64,000 nucleotides of DNA from an uncultured Oscillibacter sp. (GCA_947365245.1 CANAWG010000003.1:124001-188000); one strand, 5' to 3'. Numbered from the stretch's first letter, positions 17,630 to 26,874 are shown. Notes: a model not told the origin generated them from the sequence alone. A program made the numbers and translations.

Positions 17630-18808
17630 ATGATATTGAAAACGGACGCGCCCCTTTTTTCCGTGATTGTCCTGACATACTTACAGCGCCATTATCTGGA
17701 GGAGTGTCTCGACTCCATATTCCGGCAGACGTATCCCAATATTGAGCTGATCGTCTGCGACGACTGCAGTGCCGACTTCCGTACGGACGAGGTGCTGGCC
17801 TATATCCAGGAGAATCAGAGCGGGAATATCACCAACGTCAAAGTGTTCCGGCAGCCGAAAAACGTGGGCCCCGTTCAAAATGCGCTGACCGGCGTGTCCC
17901 TCTCCTCCGGCGTCTTTTTCAAGATCCACGCCGGGGATGACCTGCTGAACGAGGACGATGCCCTGGAGCGGGCGGAAAACCTCTTCCAAAACACCGGGGC
18001 GGGGGTCATCGCCTGCCGCTCCAGGGCCTGCCAGCCGGATGGGAGCATGACGGACCACTATTACCCGGATCCGGAGGCCTGGAACTGCATTATTCACGCC
18101 GACGCCGAGACCCAGTTTAACCTGCTGGCCACCCAGGGTGCGCAGATCTATTTTCATGAGCCGGCCCTCTTCTGGCGCCGGAGCGTCTACGATGAGGTGG
18201 GCGGGATTGACCCGGAGTTTCGGTGTGTGACGGACTGGCCCCTCCTGCTGCGGGTTACGGGCGCCGGCCACAGGGTTATGACGGTGGATGAGCCCCTGGT
18301 CATTTTCCGCTACGGCGGCATTATGAACCGGAATCCTGTGGCCAACCTGGATTTTCGGATAGAGTATTACCGGGAGAGCATCGCCATTTTGAAAAAATAC
18401 GGCCTCGCCCGGTTTGAAGCCGCCGGCCTGCGCAAGAAAGTCCTCCGCTGCAGGCACGCTATCGCGTGCCTGGAAAACCGCATCGTGGCGGAGGAGCGGT
18501 GGGGGGGCTGGACCCTGGGGCGGCAGCTTTGCTGGCGGGTGAAAAACCTGGGTTTTTTCCTCATGGCCTGGCTGTACCGGCTGCGCTATGGAAAGCCCTC
18601 CATCCCCCACGCGAAGCCGGCCCTGCTGGCGATGGCTATCAGCCTGGCTCTGTATGTCTTTCAGATCCAGCTTCCCGGGGAATTCTCCCCATTCCTGTGG
18701 TCGCTTTTATTTTTCGCGGCCGCCGTTTGGCTGCTTGCTCAGACCGCGGTCGTCCTCTCTCTCCGGCTGTTCAATCTGATTCTGAATCTTCTGGGGCGGC
18801 GGCGATGA
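17630..18808 (+). CDS. Glycosyltransferase family 2 with C-terminal membrane segments
   Basis: 392 residues. The N-terminal GT-A domain (about 8-250) has FSVIVLTYLQRHYLEECLDSI, the donor-binding CDDCS and a DxD-like HAGDDLLNEDD. An ED/W-type pocket follows at CVTDWPLLLR. Two to three hydrophobic helices lie at about 310-385, so it is probably membrane-bound. It is a paralogue of the proteins at 1-770 and 18877. ATG 17630 has AAGGAGAAG upstream. It probably adds an inner sugar of the unit built on the lipid primed by the preceding enzyme; donor and acceptor are unknown. Confidence 0.85.
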   Translation: MILKTDAPLFSVIVLTYLQRHYLEECLDSIFRQTYPNIELIVCDDCSADFRTDEVLAYIQENQSGNITNVKVFRQPKNVGPVQNALTGVSLSSGVFFKIHAGDDLLNEDDALERAENLFQNTGAGVIACRSRACQPDGSMTDHYYPDPEAWNCIIHADAETQFNLLATQGAQIYFHEPALFWRRSVYDEVGGIDPEFRCVTDWPLLLRVTGAGHRVMTVDEPLVIFRYGGIMNRNPVANLDFRIEYYRESIAILKKYGLARFEAAGLRKKVLRCRHAIACLENRIVAEERWGGWTLGRQLCWRVKNLGFFLMAWLYRLRYGKPSIPHAKPALLAMAISLALYVFQIQLPGEFSPFLWSLLFFAAAVWLLAQTAVVLSLRLFNLILNLLGRRR

Positions 18809-18876
18809 CGCCGCCCTGCGGATCTCTCCCGCGGAGCTCGACCTGTTTTTCAATTTGTTGTGAGGTGTGCTGAAGA

Positions 18877-20070
18877 ATGAATGAACCGCTGTTCTCTGTC
18901 ATCATCCTGTGTTACCGGCGATTCGAGTACCTGTACTCCGCCATTGACTCCCTGCTCCGGCAGGATTACCCCAATATTGAGATCGTCGTATCCGACGACG
19001 GCTCTGAAGTCTTCCCAAAGGAGCAGATCGAGGCCTATATCCGCCAGTACAAGGGTCCCAATATCACTCGCACCATCGTCCGGCAGCAGCCCCAGAATTC
19101 GGGAACAGTGCGGCATCTGAACGATGCTGTTCAGGCCTGCAGCGGCGCGTATATCGCCCTTTTGCCCGCGGACGATAACTTCTACGATGAGCACGTTCTG
19201 ACCTCATACGCCCAGGGTTTCGCCCAGGCCCCGGAGAACTGCTGCATCGAGATGGCACAGACGGGAATGTACGACGAAAACCTGGAGACGCTGGACGAGT
19301 ACTATCTGAAACCCTGGGTCCAGGCCGCGATGGAGCAGACGGAGACCGATTCCTCCGCGCTGTATGCGTACATGATCCGCCTGGGCGCCTGTTTGCCGTC
19401 TCCCAGCACCTGCTTCAAAAGGGAGTTCTTTGATAAATTTGGAAAATTTGACGAAGACTATGCACTGGTGGAGGACTATCCCGCCCATGTTCGTCTGGCA
19501 AAGGAGGGGTGGGTCCTCCACTATGCCAACTTCGTGGCCATCAAGCACCGCCATGGCGGCATCAGCCACGGGCAGAGCGGTACGCTCTCCCGCTCCAAAA
19601 AACTGTATGCCGAGGACAGCATCCGCATGATCGACGAGATCATGCTGAAAAACCTGGACGCGCTGCCGCCGGAGGACCGGGCGCTGACCGCCCGCCGGAG
19701 GGAGCGCGAGCGCGACTGGGTCGCGTTCACCATGGCCCGGCTGGAGGGGAATCGGCGGCGCATGGCCGCCCTGGCCCTGCGCCATCCGGCCTATTCCCTG
19801 ACCACGGTCCTGAATCTGCTGGGGGGAAGGCTCCGGCCAGCGTGGAGGCCGGTGTCCCTGGCCGCGGCTTTCTTCTGGCTGTTCTCCGATACGGTCGCCC
19901 GGATGTTTGAGACGCTTACCGGCTGGCCCGCGGTCTATCTGTCCAATGTATTGATGGTAGTGACTGTCTGCGTATCCATTCTGTGGGCCTGCTGCGCCGT
20001 CATCCTCCTCTCCCAGAAGCTGCTGGGGCACATTCGGCGCTTCCCGACAGAGACGCTGCGGATTGGATAG
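18877..20070 (+). CDS. Glycosyltransferase family 2 with C-terminal membrane segments
   Basis: 397 residues, same plan as the upstream gene: FSVIILCYRRFEYLYSAIDSL, donor-binding SDDGSEVF, LLPADDNFYDE as the DxD-like site, VEDYPAHVRLA as the acidic pocket, and two hydrophobic helices near 320-385. It is more similar to the truncated first gene of the window than to its neighbour (DDGS followed by a VFPKEQIEAYI segment). The start lies 68 bases after the previous stop. The specificity cannot be inferred. Confidence 0.85.
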   Translation: MNEPLFSVIILCYRRFEYLYSAIDSLLRQDYPNIEIVVSDDGSEVFPKEQIEAYIRQYKGPNITRTIVRQQPQNSGTVRHLNDAVQACSGAYIALLPADDNFYDEHVLTSYAQGFAQAPENCCIEMAQTGMYDENLETLDEYYLKPWVQAAMEQTETDSSALYAYMIRLGACLPSPSTCFKREFFDKFGKFDEDYALVEDYPAHVRLAKEGWVLHYANFVAIKHRHGGISHGQSGTLSRSKKLYAEDSIRMIDEIMLKNLDALPPEDRALTARRRERERDWVAFTMARLEGNRRRMAALALRHPAYSLTTVLNLLGGRLRPAWRPVSLAAAFFWLFSDTVARMFETLTGWPAVYLSNVLMVVTVCVSILWACCAVILLSQKLLGHIRRFPTETLRIG

Positions 20071-20115
20071 CCAGTTGGGCGCCGCGACAGAAACGATATA
20101 GGAGAGATCGATCAT

Positions 20116-21564
20116 ATGACCAAACATCTCGGCAGGGCGCTCCCTCTCTTCGCCGGACTGCTGGCCGCCTATCTGCTGGCGGCGGGGCTTTTGTACTGGA
20201 TCGGCGCGGATCAGATGGAGTTCATCGAGTCCCGCTCCTCCTCTGTGACGCCCATGGCCAACGACGGGGGGCTGGCGGGGACAAACGTTTTGGAGCAGTC
20301 CTTTCAGGCGCAGACGGACACCCTGGATCAGCTGGAGCTGTATTTGGGGACGTTCGGCCGCGAGAACAACAGTACCCTCTGTATGGAGATTTTGGAGGGG
20401 GAGACGCTCCTCTGGCGGCAGGAGTACGCCGCCGCGGGGCTGGCCAATATGGAAGTGAACGTCTTCAGGCTGGACGAGCCTCTGCGGGACGTAAAGGGAA
20501 AGCGGCTGCTGCTGCGGATCACCACGGAGGACGTGCCGGAGGATCAGGCCGTCACGTTCTACTACGGAAACACCGTCTCCTCCGGCAGGGGGGAGGTGGC
20601 GGTCGGGATCGACCAGCCTCTGCGGATCAATGGGGAGGCGGTCAACGGGACGCTGTGCCTGTCCCTGGTGGGGCAGGATATTATCGCCCTCAAGCGGATG
20701 TATTGGCCCGCGGCGGCAGGTTTGGGGCTTCTTCTCTCCTGCGCGTACTGGTGGGGTCTCTTCCGCTTCCGGCAGGGAAAGGACGGCCTGTTCGTGCGGA
20801 TCTCCCAGCTGCGGCGCTATGGATTTTTGATGCGGCAGCTGGTGGCCCGGGATTTCAAGGCGAAGTACAAGCGCTCCATTCTGGGGGTCTTGTGGAGCTT
20901 CTTGAATCCTCTGCTGACCATGTGCGTGCAGTATCTGGTATTCTCTACCATTTTCAAATCCGCCGTTCCCCACTTTGCGGCCTATCTGATGACAGGCGGC
21001 ATTCTGTTCAATTTCTTCACAGAATCGGTGGGACTTGGCCTGACGTCCATTGTGGGGAACGCCTCTCTGATCACAAAGGTCTATATGCCCAAGTATATCT
21101 ATCCCGTCAGCAGGGTCCTCTCCTCGGCGATCAACGCCCTGATCTCCATGATCCCTCTCTGCTTTTTGGTTCTGTTCTCGGGCATCCCCCTGCGCAAGTC
21201 CATGCTGCTGATCCCTCTGGTGCTGCTCTTTGCCACGGTTTTCAACATCGGTATGAGCCTGCTGCTGTCCAGCTCCATGGTCTTCTTCCGGGACACCCAG
21301 TTCCTCTGGGGGATTCTATCCATGCTCTGGATGTATATGACGCCGATCTTCTATCCGGAGAGCATCATTCCCGCCCGGTTTTTGCAGCTCTACCACATCA
21401 ATCCCATGTATCAGTTTATCTATTTCCTGCGTACCATCATCATTGACGGACGCTCCCCGGGGCCGTATACCTACCTCTACTGCCTTTTGTGCGCCGTGGT
21501 CCCGCTGCTGCTGGGGCTGTGGGTGTTCCGCAGGACGCAGGATAGGTTTGTGTTCTATCTGTAA
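20116..21564 (+). CDS. ABC-2 polysaccharide export permease (Wzm/TagG type) with an added extracytoplasmic domain
   Basis: 482 residues, against about 260 for a normal Wzm/TagG. The C-terminal part (about 238-482) is the canonical permease, beginning with the amphipathic LVARDFKAKYKRSILGVLWS and containing six helices and NPMYQFIYFLR near the end. Before it come a membrane helix (about 8-30), a hydrophilic domain of about 160 residues rich in beta-strand patterns (31-190), and a second helix (about 195-216), which would place this domain outside the cell. It pairs with the ATPase that starts ten bases later. The extra domain could bind the emerging polymer; this is inference. Confidence 0.85.
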   Translation: MTKHLGRALPLFAGLLAAYLLAAGLLYWIGADQMEFIESRSSSVTPMANDGGLAGTNVLEQSFQAQTDTLDQLELYLGTFGRENNSTLCMEILEGETLLWRQEYAAAGLANMEVNVFRLDEPLRDVKGKRLLLRITTEDVPEDQAVTFYYGNTVSSGRGEVAVGIDQPLRINGEAVNGTLCLSLVGQDIIALKRMYWPAAAGLGLLLSCAYWWGLFRFRQGKDGLFVRISQLRRYGFLMRQLVARDFKAKYKRSILGVLWSFLNPLLTMCVQYLVFSTIFKSAVPHFAAYLMTGGILFNFFTESVGLGLTSIVGNASLITKVYMPKYIYPVSRVLSSAINALISMIPLCFLVLFSGIPLRKSMLLIPLVLLFATVFNIGMSLLLSSSMVFFRDTQFLWGILSMLWMYMTPIFYPESIIPARFLQLYHINPMYQFIYFLRTIIIDGRSPGPYTYLYCLLCAVVPLLLGLWVFRRTQDRFVFYL

Positions 21565-21573
21565 GGAGGCTGT

Positions 21574-22302
21574 ATGGACAATATTATTCAGGTCGATCAT
21601 GTGTCCATGGTGTTCCGGATGGATATGAGCCGCCCCAGCGGACTGAAGGACTGGGTGATGAACTTCACCACGGGAAAGCGGGACATCCAGGAATTCCGGG
21701 CGCTTCAGGACATCTCTTTCTCCGTGAAGCGGGGAGAGGTTGTGGGAATCATTGGCCGGAACGGCTCCGGGAAGAGTACGCTTTTGAAGATCATCTCCGG
21801 CATCTACAAGCCCACCGGCGGCTCCGTGACCCTGGGGGGAAATGTGGTCCCTATGCTGGAGCTGGGCAGCGGCTTCGACCCGGAGCTGACGGGCCGGGAG
21901 AACATTTTCCTGAACGGCGCGATCCTGGGCTATACCAAGGAGTATTTGTCGCGCAGGCAGGATGACATCATCGCCTTTTCTGAGCTGGGCGACTTCATCA
22001 ATATGCCCATCAAGACCTACTCCTCCGGCATGATGATGCGTCTGGCGTTCTCCGTCGCCACGGTGGTGAATCCGGAGATCCTGATCGTGGACGAGATCCT
22101 GTCCGTCGGGGACGAGTTCTTCCAAAAAAAGAGCTTTGCCCGGATGCAGGAGCTGATGAGCGGCGGCACCACTGTTCTATTCGTCTCCCACAGCCTGCCG
22201 CAGATTCAGGAGATGTGCAGCCGCGTAATCTGGCTGGAGAACGGCGGTATCCGCATGAACGGAGAGACCAACTTTGTCTGCGCCAAATACGCCGCGCAGT
22301 AA
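21574..22302 (+). CDS. ABC-transporter ATPase for polysaccharide export (Wzt/TagH type)
   Basis: 242-residue ATPase that powers export through the permease encoded just upstream. Walker A is GRNGSGKST (about residues 67-75), the signature is the TagH-like YSSGM rather than LSGGQ, Walker B is ILIVDE, and the switch histidine is in FVSHS. It has the VPMLELGSGFDPELTGREN segment found in O-antigen and teichoic-acid exporters. There is no C-terminal carbohydrate-binding domain, which argues against terminal-residue recognition by the ATPase itself. GGAGG lies a few bases before ATG 21574. Confidence 0.93.
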   Translation: MDNIIQVDHVSMVFRMDMSRPSGLKDWVMNFTTGKRDIQEFRALQDISFSVKRGEVVGIIGRNGSGKSTLLKIISGIYKPTGGSVTLGGNVVPMLELGSGFDPELTGRENIFLNGAILGYTKEYLSRRQDDIIAFSELGDFINMPIKTYSSGMMMRLAFSVATVVNPEILIVDEILSVGDEFFQKKSFARMQELMSGGTTVLFVSHSLPQIQEMCSRVIWLENGGIRMNGETNFVCAKYAAQ

Positions 22303-22314
22303 ATTGAGGATTCA

Positions 22315-22358
22315 TGAAAGCGGGTACCCGCTTTCACGCTTTACGGAGTAAAGCGTGA
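22315..22358 (+). repeat. Double-hairpin module, copy B
   Basis: Starts 13 bases after the ATPase stop. A perfect palindrome (half GAAAGCGGGT) overlaps by a few bases with a hairpin of 10-bp stem CACGCTTTAC and loop GGA. Compared with copy A, the outer base pair of stem 1 changes A-T to G-C and the third pair of stem 2 changes T-A to C-G, so both stems keep full pairing. Confidence 0.85.
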
Positions 22359-22418
22359 TGACTTTGCATATACTCCGCTCCGCTGGACGGCGCGGACACA
22401 ACACCGGGAGGGGCGTCT

Positions 22419-23099
22419 ATGCACGAGAGCAGACAGAGCATCATCATCAGCTGCGCCGGCATGGGCGCCAGGCTGAACCGGGGCGTTCCCAAGGCGCTGC
22501 TGGATATTGACGGCAAGCCGCTCATTATCCGCCAATTGGAGCTGCTGGGGGACTGTTCCGATGTCCGCGTCGTAGTGGGTTATCAGGCCCGTGAGGTTAT
22601 GGATACCGTCAGCAGTTATCGAAAGGACGTCCTCTTCGCCTATAATCCAGATTACCAGACCACCGGCACTGCCGGCAGCTTTCTGCTGGCGGCGGCGAGC
22701 GGGCGGGAGTACTGCGTGGCCCTGGACGGCGACCTGTTGGTAAATCCGGCGGATATGCGGCGGTTTTTGCAGACGGAGGGCGAATGTGTCGGGGCCTGTG
22801 CGCCGACGACGGAGGAGCCCGTTTTGATCACGCCGGAGTACCGCTCCGGCCGTCCATACGCGGCGGCGTTCTCCAGGGAGCGCGGTTCCCTGGAGTGGAC
22901 GGGCCTGGCCAGAATCCGTCGGGACCACCTGCCCAGCGACGCCTGGCATATCTACCATATGCTGGAGCCCCTGCTGCCGTTGCCGCTGCTGAAAATCCGG
23001 ACGCGGGAGATCGACACGGCAGAGGATTACCGGCAGGCCCTGGAGTGGTTTCGTCGGAACCGGGCGGGCGCTCTGGAATCCGGCGTGGGAGGCGCTTAG
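22419..23099 (+). CDS. Sugar/polyol-phosphate nucleotidyltransferase
   Basis: 226 residues of the NTP-transferase (GT-A-like) superfamily. The signature appears as ISCAGMGARLNRGVPKALLDIDGKPL, with C in place of the usual second A of LAAG, then VVVGYQAREV and a metal site at VALDGDLLV. It is smaller than RfbA and similar in length to LicC-type cytidylyltransferases. ATG 22419 has GGGAGGGG upstream. As the next-but-one gene encodes a CDP-glycerol-polymerase-like domain, it may activate a polyol or choline phosphate for that enzyme. The nucleotide used cannot be read from sequence. Confidence 0.75.
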   Translation: MHESRQSIIISCAGMGARLNRGVPKALLDIDGKPLIIRQLELLGDCSDVRVVVGYQAREVMDTVSSYRKDVLFAYNPDYQTTGTAGSFLLAAASGREYCVALDGDLLVNPADMRRFLQTEGECVGACAPTTEEPVLITPEYRSGRPYAAAFSRERGSLEWTGLARIRRDHLPSDAWHIYHMLEPLLPLPLLKIRTREIDTAEDYRQALEWFRRNRAGALESGVGGA

Positions 23100-23101
23100 A
23101 T

Positions 23102-23782
23102 ATGTCAGAAAAGTATCGTCCGCGGCAGGATGACGCGGACAGAAAGCAGATATTGGACGCATTCTTTAAAAGACAAATGCAGGTCAGTGACCGCTATGTG
23201 GCTGTGCGGTATCGGGAGAACAACCGGATTGATTACGACTGCGCGCTGATCCGGAGGTATCTTTTTCCACAGGTCCAGGTGCTGGATCTTGGCTGCGGAA
23301 CGGGCCTGATCGAGGAGCGGATCGCCTCGGAGGCGGCGCTCATCCACGCTGTGGACCAGTATCCTCAATTCATAGAGCGGGCGGTCCCCTTTGACAATGT
23401 GACCTATATTCAGGGCCACGCGGCGGATTTTTTCCGCAGTGAACCGCAATATGATCTGATTATCTGCTTTGGCGTTGTATGCTATCTCTCGGATCAGGAG
23501 ATGATTCAAATGCTCCGGCACTGTATCGGGATGCTGGCTCCGGGAGGGACAATCATTATCAAGGGGCAGTGGGGACTGGAAGAGCGCAAGATCATTCATA
23601 AATTTTCGGACGAGCTGGGCGCCATGTATTACGCCGACTACCGGCAGGTCGATGAGATGCGGCTGCTCTGCGAAAGTCTTGGGGCCGCCGTGGAGGTGGT
23701 TGACTTATACCCGCCGGAGCTGAACCGCTGGCCGGATACCCATGACTATGCCTTTGTTCTGAAAATGGCAGGGCAGCCTTGA
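23102..23782 (+). CDS. Class I SAM-dependent methyltransferase
   Basis: 226 residues with the standard Rossmann methyltransferase order: motif I VLDLGCGTGLIEERI, an acidic residue in HAVDQYPQF, motif IV-like YDLIICFGVVCYLSD and post-motif LAPGGTIIIKGQ. It begins two bases after the nucleotidyltransferase stop, so the ribosome probably reinitiates. An open frame extends upstream through the previous gene but is a shadow. It probably O-methylates a sugar or phosphate group of the polymer; the acceptor is unknown. Confidence 0.85.
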   Translation: MSEKYRPRQDDADRKQILDAFFKRQMQVSDRYVAVRYRENNRIDYDCALIRRYLFPQVQVLDLGCGTGLIEERIASEAALIHAVDQYPQFIERAVPFDNVTYIQGHAADFFRSEPQYDLIICFGVVCYLSDQEMIQMLRHCIGMLAPGGTIIIKGQWGLEERKIIHKFSDELGAMYYADYRQVDEMRLLCESLGAAVEVVDLYPPELNRWPDTHDYAFVLKMAGQP

Positions 23783-23792
23783 GGAGGACCTT

Positions 23793-26027
23793 ATGGACAC
23801 ACATGCCAAACGCCCGCTGATCTCTATCGGTCTAGTGGGAATCCGGGATACGGACACGGTTCCGGTCAACGAAATTCTCAATACCGTCGCGGGTCAGGAT
23901 TTCCCGTCTGTCGAACTTCTCGTCTGTCCAGACAGCGGCGACGAGTCCCTTATACAGGCGCTCCAGGAGGGCCTGTACCGTCTGCCCCCTGACCGTTTTC
24001 TGCGGACGCGGGTGCGGCCGTTTTTCTGTTCCTCCGGCGCGGCGGAGGCTATGGAGTGGATCATAGAGAATGCCGCGGGAGAATTTTTGATTTTTCACAC
24101 TCTCAGTGAGACGCTGTACGACACGCATGTGCTGTCCAATTATTGGAGCGCGCTTCAGGGGCGGGGGGAATCTCTGGGTCTGATGCGCACTTTGGCAGTG
24201 AGAAAATCTGACCAGTCCTGGCGGATTCTCCCGGAGATGGAGGCTTACGCCGCCCTGACGGAGGGTTCCCCGGCGGAACAGCTCCAATGGCTGGAGGACG
24301 CCGGGCGGACGGTTCGCTGCGGAGGGATGTGTTTCCGGACGGCGGCCCTGCGGGGAGCGGCGCTCTCTGGGGACTCATACGAGGAGATGCTCTTCTCCGC
24401 CATGCTGTCCGCGGGCCAAAACGGCGTGCTTGTCCGTCCGGAGCTGTGCGCCACGCGGCACTACTGTGAGGAATTTCCGGAGGACGGCAGTCTCCTCCCG
24501 CTGTACGATACGCACGTGGAAACGCCGCCCGCGCGGGGGGAGATCCTGAATTTAACAGACTATCTGGCCCTGGAGACCGCCGTGAACGCCGCCCTGGAGA
24601 TCAGCGGCGGCCCCTTTCACAAGCCGGACACCGGCGCCAGACGGAAGCTGTCCGGGAAGCTTTCGGACCTCTGTGCCAGGATCCGTGCCAGGGCTCGGGG
24701 CGGCGTGTGGGGCCTCACGGACAGCCAGTTTTTGCTGCTTCGGTATCTGGAGGATCTCATTCATCTGCTGGACTTTCCCGGGCGGCGTGTATCTGATTAC
24801 AAGTGGCTGCTGAAGGACGCCGGGGAAAAGCGGCGGCCCTGCTTCCGAGTGGTCTTCTTTGTCAACGAATACGCCGTCTGGCCGTCTCTCCAATCTGTGT
24901 ATGAGGCGGTGCAGGCCCAGTCGAATATGGAGGCGCAGCTGGTATATCTGCCATTCCGCCACGTCAGCAAGACGATCGCCGACGCCGCGGAATGGGAGGC
25001 ATACCGGGCCGCGGGATACTGCCCGCTGCCCCACGATCAATATCAGATTGCCAGGGAGTGCCCGGATGTGGTGTTCTACGTGAAGCCCTATGACGATATC
25101 CCCCGGGATTTTACCATCGGAGAGGTCCACCGTGCCGTTCCCCGCTGTGTCTATATCCCCTACGGCATGGAGACCGGTGATAACGCGGAATGCCTGAATT
25201 ACCAGTGCCGCTGTCCCGTGCAGTTTTATGCCTGGCGCGCCGCCGCCTACTGCCGGGACTACTACGAGAAGATGCGGCGGTATACCTATCGGCAGGGGGA
25301 GAACTACCTGCCCTGCGGTCACCCGCGCATTGATCTGAGATTCCGGGATTACAGCGGCGATGCGGATTACCTTGCGATTCGGGAAAAGGCGGGGAGCCGG
25401 CGGATCGTTCTCTGGAATACGCATTTTGGCCTGAGCGAGGAGCATCAATTTGGGACGTTTTTCCAATTCAGAGATACGATTTTAAACTATTTCAGCGTCC
25501 ATACAGATCTTTTCCTGCTTTGGCGGCCGCATCCGCTCTTCTATGGGGCGCTGGCGCAGATGGAGGGCAGATCCCCGTCCGAGATCAGTGCGTGGTTTGA
25601 TGCCCTGCATACAAGGGAAAACCTCTATGTTGACCGGAGTACAAATTACCTGCCCGCCTTTGCGGTCTCCGACGCCATGATCAGCGATCAGACATCTTTT
25701 GTCCCGGAATACCTGACCTGGGGAAAACCCTTGATCGTCACACGTGGGCCGGGGACGCCCCCCGCCCTTTACCGCACGCTGGAGAAATATCTGCGCTCTG
25801 CCAGGGAGTCTGGAGAGATCACCGCGTTCCTGGAGGCCATACGCACGGAGGAGCTGCCTGCTCCATCAGTCCCCAAAGAGGCTGCCGAGGAGATGTTTAT
25901 TCCGCAGGAGGGAACCGTGGGCGGATACTTGGCGGAGTATCTCTCCCGGCAGATCCGTGAAGAACAGGCGGAGCTGCTGTCGGGGGACATCCAGGACGCG
26001 CAGGGATTCTCGGATAGTGGAAAATGA
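23793..26027 (+). CDS. Fusion of a GT-A-like domain with a CDP-glycerol glycerophosphotransferase (TagF)-like domain
   Basis: 744 residues. The N-terminal 230 or so follow the GT2 plan (ISIGLVGIRD, EILNTVAGQDFPSVELLVCPD), but the region of the metal-binding DxD reads FHTLSETLYD and DDGS is CPDSGD, so it may be inactive. The C-terminal half resembles teichoic-acid polymerases: HPRIDLRF (about residue 505), LWRPHPLF (about 577) and SDAMISDQTSFVPEYL (about 626), where TagF has an H-P and a D-S-S-type site. It is thus a likely polyol-phosphate transferase. Its last codons carry a 34-bp sequence repeated at 26875 after the next gene. Confidence 0.75.
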   Translation: MDTHAKRPLISIGLVGIRDTDTVPVNEILNTVAGQDFPSVELLVCPDSGDESLIQALQEGLYRLPPDRFLRTRVRPFFCSSGAAEAMEWIIENAAGEFLIFHTLSETLYDTHVLSNYWSALQGRGESLGLMRTLAVRKSDQSWRILPEMEAYAALTEGSPAEQLQWLEDAGRTVRCGGMCFRTAALRGAALSGDSYEEMLFSAMLSAGQNGVLVRPELCATRHYCEEFPEDGSLLPLYDTHVETPPARGEILNLTDYLALETAVNAALEISGGPFHKPDTGARRKLSGKLSDLCARIRARARGGVWGLTDSQFLLLRYLEDLIHLLDFPGRRVSDYKWLLKDAGEKRRPCFRVVFFVNEYAVWPSLQSVYEAVQAQSNMEAQLVYLPFRHVSKTIADAAEWEAYRAAGYCPLPHDQYQIARECPDVVFYVKPYDDIPRDFTIGEVHRAVPRCVYIPYGMETGDNAECLNYQCRCPVQFYAWRAAAYCRDYYEKMRRYTYRQGENYLPCGHPRIDLRFRDYSGDADYLAIREKAGSRRIVLWNTHFGLSEEHQFGTFFQFRDTILNYFSVHTDLFLLWRPHPLFYGALAQMEGRSPSEISAWFDALHTRENLYVDRSTNYLPAFAVSDAMISDQTSFVPEYLTWGKPLIVTRGPGTPPALYRTLEKYLRSARESGEITAFLEAIRTEELPAPSVPKEAAEEMFIPQEGTVGGYLAEYLSRQIREEQAELLSGDIQDAQGFSDSGK
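25946..25979 (+). repeat. 34-bp direct repeat, copy 1
   Basis: Lies in the coding end of the preceding gene and encodes RQIREEQAELL. Copy 2 at 26875-26908 matches at 33 of 34 bases. The two copies enclose a lower-GC methyltransferase gene. Confidence 0.85.
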
Positions 26028-26036
26028 GGGGGAAAA

Positions 26037-26810
26037 ATGAATCATTTGTTAAGAGCACAGCAATTTTTGCTTTCCATCCTGCGTGAGGGAGCCATTTTAG
26101 GTGATTATGGTGCTATCTATACGGATAAAAAAGAGATTTTTGATAGAATGATCCGTGAGTTTTCCGTCAAGCAGGAAATTACCTGGAAGAAAGAAAAAGA
26201 CTGGTCATTGAAGAATGTTTTCCCTGAAAGATACAAAAAGCAAGGACTTATGATAGACGAGGTATTTGTCCCCCTGCTGAACAAAGATCAGATAATTGCC
26301 GATTTGGCCTGTGCAAACGGGGAGTGGTCGCTGTATGTTGCGGATCATGTAAAGCATATAGACGGTTATGAATTTTCCAAGAGAATAGTAAAGACCGCAA
26401 AAAGGCGGGCTAAAGAGTCAAATAATAAAAACGTGTCCTTTTATCATGCAGATGCGTGCAAAGTGAGCTATCCCCGCCAGTATGATCATTTTATGATGCT
26501 GGGCCTTTTGACCTGCATCACGGATCCGGCGGATATAGGGATAATCCTGAATAAGGTGGCATCCGCTCTGGCAGCGGACGGTTACCTCCTTACAAAGGAC
26601 ACTCTCAATACTGCGGGGAAAGATGTGATCTATCTCTATAACAGTGCAACAGGCTATCAGGCCGCCTATTATTCTCAGGAAGTGTACTATAAATATTTTG
26701 CTGATGCCGGGTTTCAGCTGGAACAAGAGACACTTCTGGACGAGGTTAAAACAGATGGCATGACTTTCATTAGCAGAGGCACCCTGTGGCGCAAATACAA
26801 GCGTGCATGA
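26037..26810 (+). CDS. Class I SAM-dependent methyltransferase, lower GC than its neighbours
   Basis: 257-residue methyltransferase with motif I as IADLACANGEWSLYVAD, then HIDGYEFSKRIVKTAK, NVSFYHADACKVSY and YDHFMMLGLLTCITD. The base composition and codon use are visibly AT-richer than flanking genes, which suggests recent acquisition. It begins nine bases after the upstream stop (GGGGGAAAA before ATG 26037). A 34-bp direct repeat brackets the segment, one copy in the end of the upstream gene and one after this gene, so it probably entered by insertion or replacement. It may methylate the same polymer; the substrate is unknown. Confidence 0.82.
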   Translation: MNHLLRAQQFLLSILREGAILGDYGAIYTDKKEIFDRMIREFSVKQEITWKKEKDWSLKNVFPERYKKQGLMIDEVFVPLLNKDQIIADLACANGEWSLYVADHVKHIDGYEFSKRIVKTAKRRAKESNNKNVSFYHADACKVSYPRQYDHFMMLGLLTCITDPADIGIILNKVASALAADGYLLTKDTLNTAGKDVIYLYNSATGYQAAYYSQEVYYKYFADAGFQLEQETLLDEVKTDGMTFISRGTLWRKYKRA

Positions 26811-26874
26811 AAGGCGTTGGATTTTACCTGCCCATGTTTGCTGTTTCCAAAGCCGACGATTAAGGCCGCCGCGT

